From contig NZ_KK366004.1 of NCBI RefSeq assembly GCF_000686705.1, positions 554,364 to 618,363 of the forward strand: 64,000 bases of DNA. Reading direction: 5' to 3'. Both the position numbers and the translations under genes were made by a program. The notes beneath the pieces were generated by a model. The model saw only the letters and a list, made by a program, of their open reading frames with translations. It was not told the DNA's origin and made no database searches. Position 1 is the first letter of the stretch; every line of letters starts with the position of its first letter. The stretch is from Clostridium hydrogeniformans DSM 21757. Lineage in GTDB: Bacteria; Bacillota; Clostridia; Clostridiales; Clostridiaceae. Below are positions 58,197-64,000 of the stretch, in pieces.

Positions 58197-59418
58197 AAGG
58201 CCAGAAATACTTGCACCAGCAGGCAGTTTAGATAAATTAAAAACAGCCATTGATTTTGGAGCAGATGCAGTATATTTAGGTGGAAGTAAGCTAAACTTAA
58301 GAGCTTTTGCAGACAACTTTACTCCAGAGCAAATTAAAGAAGGAGTAGAGTATGCTCACGAGAGGGGAAGAAGAGTTTATGTTACCATGAATGTATTCCC
58401 TCATAATGCAGATATAGAAGGACTTGAGAAGTATATAAAAGAATTAGAATCTCTTGGAGTGGATGCAATTATAGTGTCAGATCCTTCTATAATAATAACT
58501 GCTAAAGAAGTGGCTCCAGGACTTGAAATTCATTTAAGCACCCAAGCTAATAATGTTAACTGGAAATCTGCATTATTTTGGCATAATATGGGAGTTAAAA
58601 GAATAGTTCTTGCAAGAGAGCTTTCTTTAAATGAAATTAGAGAAATAAGAAGTAAACTTCCAGAAGACTGTGAGCTTGAGGCCTTTGTCCATGGATCTAT
58701 GTGCATGGCATATTCAGGTAGATGTCTAATATCTAATTATATGACAGGAAGAGATGCTAATAGAGGAGCGTGTTCCCAGGCATGCAGATATAAGTATCAT
58801 TTAGTAGAAGAAAAAAGACCAGGAGAATATTTCCCAGTAATAGAGGATGATAATGGAACCTACATAATGAATTCAAAAGACTTATGTATGATAGAATATT
58901 TAAAAGATGTAGTTGAGGCTGGAGTATATTCATTAAAAATAGAGGGAAGAATGAAGAGCTCTTATTATGTAGCAGGAGTTGTTAAATCTTATAAAGAAGC
59001 CCTTGAGTCATATCTTGAAGATCCAAAAAACTGGACACTTAATAAGAAGTGGATGGATAATCTTCTAAAGGTAAGTCACAGACAATATCATACAGGATTC
59101 TACTTTGGGAAAAATAATGAGCAGGTATATGACAATTCGTCTTACATAAGAGACTATGATATTGTAGGAATAGTAAGAACCTATGATAGTGAGAAAAAGG
59201 TAGCAGAAATAGAGCAAAGAAATAGAGTTTTTGAAGGCGACAAAGTAGAAATTTTAAGACCAGTTGGTGATAATTTTGAAATTTCATTAGATGATATGAG
59301 AGAAACCAATGGTAATAAAATAGAGGTGGCTAATAGAGCTCAAATGTTCTTTACTATTAATTGTGAAACAGAGTTAAAACCTAAAGATATGCTAATAAAG
59401 AGCAAGGGGGAAAACTAA
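58189..59418 (+). CDS. Peptidase U32-family protein, TrhP-like
   Basis: The 409-aa protein has the U32 signature [20 protein letters not shown] (about 165-184) with the cysteine pattern [11 protein letters not shown], and [15 protein letters not shown]. Members similar to TrhP/YrrO hydroxylate tRNA U34 in Bacillus. It overlaps the O-methyltransferase by 8 bases and udk by one base, so the three are coupled. Confidence 0.9.
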   Translation: MNKRPEILAPAGSLDKLKTAIDFGADAVYLGGSKLNLRAFADNFTPEQIKEGVEYAHERGRRVYVTMNVFPHNADIEGLEKYIKELESLGVDAIIVSDPSIIITAKEVAPGLEIHLSTQANNVNWKSALFWHNMGVKRIVLARELSLNEIREIRSKLPEDCELEAFVHGSMCMAYSGRCLISNYMTGRDANRGACSQACRYKYHLVEEKRPGEYFPVIEDDNGTYIMNSKDLCMIEYLKDVVEAGVYSLKIEGRMKSSYYVAGVVKSYKEALESYLEDPKNWTLNKKWMDNLLKVSHRQYHTGFYFGKNNEQVYDNSSYIRDYDIVGIVRTYDSEKKVAEIEQRNRVFEGDKVEILRPVGDNFEISLDDMRETNGNKIEVANRAQMFFTINCETELKPKDMLIKSKGEN

Positions 59419-60041
59419 TGAAAAAGCCAATATTTATAGGAATAGCTGGCGGAACAGGATCAGGTAAAAGTACTATAGCTAAAGAAATATATGGTCAATT
59501 TAATGAAGATTGCATAGCAATGATTGAGCATGATGCTTATTATAAGGATCAAAGCAAAATTCCATTTGAAGAGAGAGTAAAAACTAATTATGATCATCCT
59601 AATGCTTTAGATACAGCATTATTAATAGAACATATAGAATATCTATGTACAGGCAATGCAATAAAAAAACCTATATATAATTTTGCAGAGCATACAAGAC
59701 AAGAAGAGACAATATTAGTTGAACCAAGAGATATAATAATTGTAGAAGGAATTATGATTTTAGAAGAACCAAGACTTAGAGATCTTCTAGATATAAAAAT
59801 CTATGTAGATACTGATGCAGATGTGAGAATAATAAGAAGACTCGTTAGGGATATAAATGAAAGAGGAAGAACTGTAGATTCTGTTATAGAGCAATATTTA
59901 GGTGTTGTTAGACCTATGCACATGCAGTTTGTAGAACCTACAAAGAGATATGCAGATATCATAATACCTGAAGGTGGTCATAATAGAGTTGCTATAGATA
60001 TAATGGTAGCAAACATAAAGCATATTTTACAATCAAGATAG
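59418..60041 (+). CDS. udk: Uridine kinase
   Basis: Phosphorylates uridine and cytidine. The 207-aa protein has Walker [13 protein letters not shown] (8-19), [15 protein letters not shown] and [12 protein letters not shown]. It overlaps the previous stop (TAATG). It is followed by a hairpin that also holds the next gene's ribosome binding site. Confidence 0.96.
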   Translation: MKKPIFIGIAGGTGSGKSTIAKEIYGQFNEDCIAMIEHDAYYKDQSKIPFEERVKTNYDHPNALDTALLIEHIEYLCTGNAIKKPIYNFAEHTRQEETILVEPRDIIIVEGIMILEEPRLRDLLDIKIYVDTDADVRIIRRLVRDINERGRTVDSVIEQYLGVVRPMHMQFVEPTKRYADIIIPEGGHNRVAIDIMVANIKHILQSR

Positions 60042-60044
60042 AAT

Positions 60045-60093
60045 AAAGCATCTGACTTTTGGCAATAATTAGCTAAAAGGAGGTGCTTTTTTT
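60045..60093 (+). terminator. Terminator hairpin that contains the next gene's ribosome binding site
   Basis: AAAGCATCT (60045-60053) pairs with AGGTGCTTT (60081-60089), and inside CTTTTGGC pairs with GCTAAAAG. A run of T residues follows. The site GGAGGTG for the gene at 60094 lies within the right arm. Confidence 0.85.
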
Positions 60094-61761
60094 ATGAGAA
60101 GACGTAGTATAATATTACTTTTTAGTTATATATTACTTTTTACATTGCTTATAATTAGAATAGTAGATATACAATATTTTAAAAGTGAAGACTTAAACTT
60201 AAAAGCCAATTCCCAGCACAGCTATACCGAAGTTGTACAAGAACTCAAATATAATATTTTCGATACCAAGGGAGTGAATCTTGTAAATTATGACAATAAA
60301 CAAATATTGGTTATAGATATATTATCATTCAAAAGAGAGAATAATAGCACACCTTTAGAGGAAATTTATGCTTTAGATTATATATTAAGAAATTACAATA
60401 AGTCCTATGATCTTATGAAGATTTTAAGGGATGGAGAAGGGGGAAAGAAATATTTCACCCTAGATAAGGAGTCCTTAGAAAAAATAGAGATGCTAAAGGA
60501 AATAAAGGGTATATATTCCTATGATTATAGTAAGGTTCATAAGGGTGAACCTTGGAATATAGTAACTATGCTTATAGAAGGAATAGATAAAGGTAATGAA
60601 GGAAGCCTTCAGGGAGATTTATATAATATTATAAAAGATAATACAGGTTCTACTATTAGTTATACTAAGGATGATGATGGTAAGCTAAATAAGGAAGAGA
60701 TAAAAAGTGAAAAGGGTAATACTAATATATATTTAACCCTAGATAGAGAGATAGAAGACACTATTAAAGGAATTTTAGAAAAGGAAGAGTTTAAGGAATT
60801 TAAAGATATTGGAGTGGCTCTTATGGAAAGTTCCACAGGAAAGATAAGAGCTATGGTACAAAAGGATGATAAAAGACCTAATGTTCTTTTAGGTTCTGCC
60901 ACTGAAAATGGATTTGCTCCAGGGTCCATATTTAAACTTGTAGTATTGGAAGGGGCCTTAAATGAAAAACTTATAAGTCCAAAGGAAAAGTTCACATGTA
61001 AATATAGTCCTAATCTTCCATGCAAAAAAAGTCATGGGGAGTTAACGGTAGAAGAAGCTTTGATTCAATCTTGTAATAATATTTTCGCAGAGATAGGAAC
61101 AAGACTTGGAAGTGAAAATATTATTAAATATGGAAAAGCCCAAGGGCTTTATGAAAAGGTTCTTCCTTTTAAAGGGGATAAGGAAGCTAAGGGAGACTAT
61201 GTTATATCTAAAGAGGATGAAGGTGGGGCCACCAATATATCTATAGGACAAAACATGAGAATAACTCCTCTTCAAGGTCTAGGAATTGCATCAACAGTTA
61301 CTAATGGAGGAAAATATGTAAAACCTACCATAGTAGAGAAAGTAATAGATGGTTATGGAGAAGAGAAAAAGGAATTTCAAGGAGAAACCACAAAGGTTTT
61401 CGATAATATTACAAGTTCCTATGTAAAATCAGCTATGAATAAAGTTATTACAGATGAAAAAGGTACAGGGAAAAATGCATTTATAGGTAATAACTTAGAT
61501 ATGGGAGGTAAAACCGGAACAGCTACTAGAATGGAACCAGTACAAAATGAGGAGAACAGTGAAGACTCATCAAATGGTAAAGAGGAAAAAGAAGGATTAA
61601 AGAAATATAATGATGGATGGTTTATAGGATATTTTAAAATAAAGAACAAATATTATTCTATGGTTGTCTTTGTAAAAGATATAGGAGAGACTCATGGTGG
61701 CGGAGATACTGCAGTCCCTATATTTAGAGAAGTAGTAAAAGAATTAAGTGTAAAAAAATAG
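60094..61761 (+). CDS. Penicillin-binding protein, transpeptidase class B
   Basis: The 555-aa protein has one N-terminal membrane helix (about 6-24), a dimerisation-type domain, and a transpeptidase domain with the three motifs in order: active-site SIFK in APGSIFKLVV (about residue 279), SCNN (SxN type) and GKTGTATR. This fits a class B PBP of the SpoVD/PBP2 superfamily, and the upstream gene order does not separate division from sporulation roles. A Ser/Glu-rich insertion lies after KTG (EENSEDSSNGKEEKEG). Confidence 0.92.
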   Translation: MRRRSIILLFSYILLFTLLIIRIVDIQYFKSEDLNLKANSQHSYTEVVQELKYNIFDTKGVNLVNYDNKQILVIDILSFKRENNSTPLEEIYALDYILRNYNKSYDLMKILRDGEGGKKYFTLDKESLEKIEMLKEIKGIYSYDYSKVHKGEPWNIVTMLIEGIDKGNEGSLQGDLYNIIKDNTGSTISYTKDDDGKLNKEEIKSEKGNTNIYLTLDREIEDTIKGILEKEEFKEFKDIGVALMESSTGKIRAMVQKDDKRPNVLLGSATENGFAPGSIFKLVVLEGALNEKLISPKEKFTCKYSPNLPCKKSHGELTVEEALIQSCNNIFAEIGTRLGSENIIKYGKAQGLYEKVLPFKGDKEAKGDYVISKEDEGGATNISIGQNMRITPLQGLGIASTVTNGGKYVKPTIVEKVIDGYGEEKKEFQGETTKVFDNITSSYVKSAMNKVITDEKGTGKNAFIGNNLDMGGKTGTATRMEPVQNEENSEDSSNGKEEKEGLKKYNDGWFIGYFKIKNKYYSMVVFVKDIGETHGGGDTAVPIFREVVKELSVKK

Positions 61762-61781
61762 TAATTTTTTAAGCTATTAAT

Positions 61782-61790
61782 CATATTATA
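61782..61790 (+). promoter_or_regulatory. Possible sporulation-type -10 element before sigK
   Basis: CATATTATA fits the -10 consensus of sigma-K-type promoters and partly sigma-E. No convincing -35 partner was found. Confidence 0.25.
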
Positions 61791-61819
61791 GTAGTAAGCA
61801 CTAATAGGGGGAGCAGCTT

Positions 61820-62524
61820 GTGTTTATCTTTCAATGCTTTTTTGATATGGTTGGTAGTATAACCTTTCTAGCGGGATATGTGACAGGAAATAATTCTTTT
61901 CCAAAGCCACTAGATGAGAAAGAAGAGGAATTCTATTTACGAAAGCTAAAAGAGGGTGATGAGGTAGCTAAACAAGTCCTAGTTGAAAGAAATTTAAGAC
62001 TTGTGGCACATATAGTAAAGAAATATTCATTTCCAGGTAGGGAGGTAGATGATTTAATATCTATTGGAACTGTAGGTCTTATTAAGGCTATTGATTCCTT
62101 TGATTATGAAAAGGGTACTAGACTTGCAACCTATGCAGCAAGATGTATAGAAAATGAAATACTCATGCTTATAAGGAATAATAAAAAAGTTAAGGGTGAG
62201 GTATTTCTTCATGACCCAATAGGGGTAGATAAAGAGGGAAATGAAATTTCATTAATTGATGTACTAAGTACAGAAGAGGATTCCGTAGTTGAAATAGTTG
62301 AAAACAAGATACAGATAAAAAAGTTATATAAACAAATAAACCTTTGTTTAACTGAGAGAGAGAAGCTTATAATAGAGATGAGATATGGGCTAATTGATGG
62401 AAACTCTAAAACACAGAGAGAAATAGCAAGTATGCTTGATATTTCCAGATCTTATGTTTCTCGAATTGAAAAGAGGGCATTAAAAAAATTGTTTAAGGAG
62501 TTAAATGGAAAAAATAGAGTATGA
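61820..62524 (+). CDS. sigK: RNA polymerase sporulation sigma factor sigma-K
   Basis: The 234-aa protein has a hydrophobic pro-sequence-like N-terminus (MFIFQCFFDMVGSITFLAGY), region 2 (LVERNLRLVAHIVKKYSF, DLISIGTVGLIKAIDSFD, TYAARCIENEILMLIR), and region 4 with an HTH (TQREIASMLDISRSYVSRIEKRA). It is complete in one piece, with no skin-type element interrupting it. GTG is the start, after AGGGGGAGC. Sigma-K is needed in spore development, and in some clostridia early as well as late. Confidence 0.94.
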   Translation: MFIFQCFFDMVGSITFLAGYVTGNNSFPKPLDEKEEEFYLRKLKEGDEVAKQVLVERNLRLVAHIVKKYSFPGREVDDLISIGTVGLIKAIDSFDYEKGTRLATYAARCIENEILMLIRNNKKVKGEVFLHDPIGVDKEGNEISLIDVLSTEEDSVVEIVENKIQIKKLYKQINLCLTEREKLIIEMRYGLIDGNSKTQREIASMLDISRSYVSRIEKRALKKLFKELNGKNRV

Positions 62525-62613
62525 TAGAGGTGCTAAATTTCTTTTGTAATCTTAAAATTATAAAAGGAGTTTGGCACATTTTTGTAGAATAAATTAACTA
62601 GGAGCTGATATCT

Positions 62614-63375
62614 ATGAGAAAATGTGGATTATTAGGGAGAAATATAGGATATTCTAAGTCACCCAAAATTCATAATGATTACTATAAAATTCATAATATA
62701 GACTTAGAATATGAATTATTTGACATGGAAGATAATAAGGTGGATGAGTTTTTTAATAACTTAGAGCATAGTAATATAATAGGGTTTAATGTTACTATAC
62801 CTTATAAAGAAAAGGTTTTAAGATATCTGAATCACTTAGTTTACCCATCAAATATTATAGGGGCTGTAAATACTGTAGTCATAAGAGGTAATACTTATCT
62901 AGGATATAACACAGATTATTTTGGGTTTATAAAAAGTTTACAGGTAAAGGGTATAGATGTAAAAGGAAAAACTATATTGATTTTAGGAAATGGTGGTTCT
63001 TCTAAAGCTATATTTTATGCACTAAAGGATTTAGGAGCATCATCAATAGATATGGCTGGACGGAACATAAAAAAAATGGAAAGAGAGTTTCTTTTAGTAG
63101 ATAATATATTGAACATAAGCTCAGACTTTAATTTTTATAAATATGATATGGTAATTAATTGTACTCCCTTAGGTAATATTAACAATCCACAGTTGCCATT
63201 TACTATAAAAAGGATAAAGAAAGATCTTATAATATACGACTTAAATTATAAGCCAAGTAAAACTAAACTTATGGAATTAGGGGAAAGTTTAGGAGCTATA
63301 TGTGTTAATGGAGAAGATATGCTTAAATTTCAAGCTTACGAAGCCATTGATATATGGTGTGAAAATCTCAAATAA
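62614..63375 (+). CDS. aroE: Shikimate dehydrogenase
   Basis: NADPH-dependent reduction of 3-dehydroshikimate. The 253-aa protein has IGYSKSPKIHNDYY (10-23), NVTIPYKEKVL with the catalytic Lys, GAVNTVV, GYNTDYFGF and the Rossmann loop ILGNGGSSKAI. It is a little shorter than the E. coli enzyme. No other aro gene is adjacent. TAGGAG precedes the ATG. Confidence 0.93.
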   Translation: MRKCGLLGRNIGYSKSPKIHNDYYKIHNIDLEYELFDMEDNKVDEFFNNLEHSNIIGFNVTIPYKEKVLRYLNHLVYPSNIIGAVNTVVIRGNTYLGYNTDYFGFIKSLQVKGIDVKGKTILILGNGGSSKAIFYALKDLGASSIDMAGRNIKKMEREFLLVDNILNISSDFNFYKYDMVINCTPLGNINNPQLPFTIKRIKKDLIIYDLNYKPSKTKLMELGESLGAICVNGEDMLKFQAYEAIDIWCENLK

Positions 63376-63397
63376 ACTTTAAACAGGAGGGTAAAAT

Positions 63398-64000
63398 TTG
63401 TATACATTAAGAGAATTACTAGAAATAACATTAAAGGAAAAGGCTTCAGACTTACATTTAACTGTAGGAACTACTCCAGCTATTAGAATAAATGGTGCTC
63501 TTAAGCATATTGGAGATAAAAAACTTTCTCCAAGGGACGTGGAAGGCTTTGCTAAAGAAATATTGGGAGAATATTTTGAAGAGTATTTAAATGAAGGGGA
63601 GTATGATACTTCTTATTCTATATCAGGTTTTGGAAGATTTAGAGTTAACATATTTAAGCAAAGAGGAAGCGATGCTATTGCTCTTAGAGTAATAACTTTG
63701 AAGGTTCCAACTTTAAGTGAGTTAAATCATCCACCTGTTATAAAGGACTTAATAAATAAACAAAGAGGGCTGATATTAGTAACAGGACCAACAGGAAGTG
63801 GAAAAAGTACAACCTTAGCAGCCATGATAAATGAGATAAATAATACTAGAGATGCTCACATAATAACCCTAGAAGATCCTATAGAATACTTACATAAACA
63901 TAATAAATCTATAATTAACCAAAGAGAAATAGGAAAAGATACAAAGTCCTATGAAAAAGCTTTAAAGGCTATACTTAGAGAAGATCCAGATGTTATATTA
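63398..64000 (+). CDS. pilT: Type IV pilus retraction ATPase PilT, cut by the window end
   Basis: The N-terminal 201 codons are visible. MYTLRELLEITLKEKASDLH is the typical start, followed by GTTPAIRINGAL, FRVNIFKQRG, the Walker A VTGPTGSGKSTTLAAM (about residues 128-143) and the Asp box TLEDPIEYLH, ending at LREDPDVIL. The start is TTG after CAGGAGGG. In clostridia PilT supports type IV pilus-based gliding. Its C-terminal third is outside the window. Confidence 0.95.
   Translation, partial: MYTLRELLEITLKEKASDLHLTVGTTPAIRINGALKHIGDKKLSPRDVEGFAKEILGEYFEEYLNEGEYDTSYSISGFGRFRVNIFKQRGSDAIALRVITLKVPTLSELNHPPVIKDLINKQRGLILVTGPTGSGKSTTLAAMINEINNTRDAHIITLEDPIEYLHKHNKSIINQREIGKDTKSYEKALKAILREDPDVIL

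Noticed and set aside
61820-62524. A skin-like element or recombinase in sigK
   Set aside because: The gene is continuous from start to stop and no recombinase gene is adjacent.
1-64000. rRNA, tRNA, CRISPR arrays, transposases or prophage structural genes
   Set aside because: None could be seen. No regular repeat-spacer pattern or IS-type ORF was found. A tRNA or Rfam scan would settle the small RNA question.

Overview
The window is about 30% GC by eye, almost all genes are on the + strand, and its gene content points to an anaerobic, endospore-forming Firmicute of Clostridium sensu stricto type. Supporting markers are SCIFF peptide plus its radical SAM maturase, an intact sporulation sigma-K gene, a BofC-like protein, FabK-type fatty acid synthesis, HemZ and a PilT ATPase. 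Species was not determined. I saw no rRNA, tRNA, CRISPR array, transposase or phage structural gene.

Region 1 (1-2.8 kb) is the only clearly accessory part. It holds a gene fragment at the edge, a small hypothetical, a sigma-like helix-turn-helix protein, a GNAT acetyltransferase and about 0.7 kb of non-coding, possibly decayed DNA with a 12-bp inverted repeat. Region 2 (2.8-5.1 kb) has dUTPase, a secreted CAP-domain protein on the - strand and a BofC-like protein. Region 3 (5.2-14.1 kb) is the ruvAB-queA-tgt-yajC block, a small membrane protein, scfA-scfB and secD-secF. Region 4 (14.4-24 kb) holds an evidently inactive, shortened RecJ homologue in the usual recJ position, then apt, relA, dtd, a metallo-hydrolase, hemZ, hisS and aspS. 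Region 5 (24-30.7 kb) is a set of separate units: M29 aminopeptidase, a CsoR/CstR-type regulator, a split ThrE-type exporter on the - strand, glyA, a flavoprotein and a PHP phosphoesterase.

Region 6 (30.8-40.5 kb) is a complete type II fatty acid operon, fabT-fabH-acpP-fabK-fabD-fabG-fabF-accB-fabZ-accC-accD-accA. Its strong promoter overlaps two FabT-like palindromes and it ends in a 19-bp terminator stem. Region 7 (40.6-47.8 kb) has an anchored hypothetical, rarA, then iscR-iscS-iscU-mnmA (Fe-S assembly and tRNA thiolation), a PRC-barrel protein and an AI-2E-type permease. Region 8 (47.8-54.5 kb) has alaS under an alanine T-box, then ireB, ruvX, a DUF1292 gene, a Fur-family gene, RNase J and a YlbF-family gene. 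Region 9 (54.6-64 kb) has typA, mltG, an O-methyltransferase, a U32 peptidase, udk, a penicillin-binding protein, sigK, aroE and a pilT gene cut by the window end.

The window is mostly conserved core genome, and I did not find a convincing new multi-gene system. The most interesting items are the RecJ homologue stripped of its metal-binding residues, two places where a terminator-like hairpin contains the next gene's ribosome binding site, a hairpin between the ribosome binding site and start codon of ireB, a 16-codon leader ORF overlapping the secD start, and a CsoR-family repressor lacking the copper-ligand histidine and sitting behind its own probable operator.
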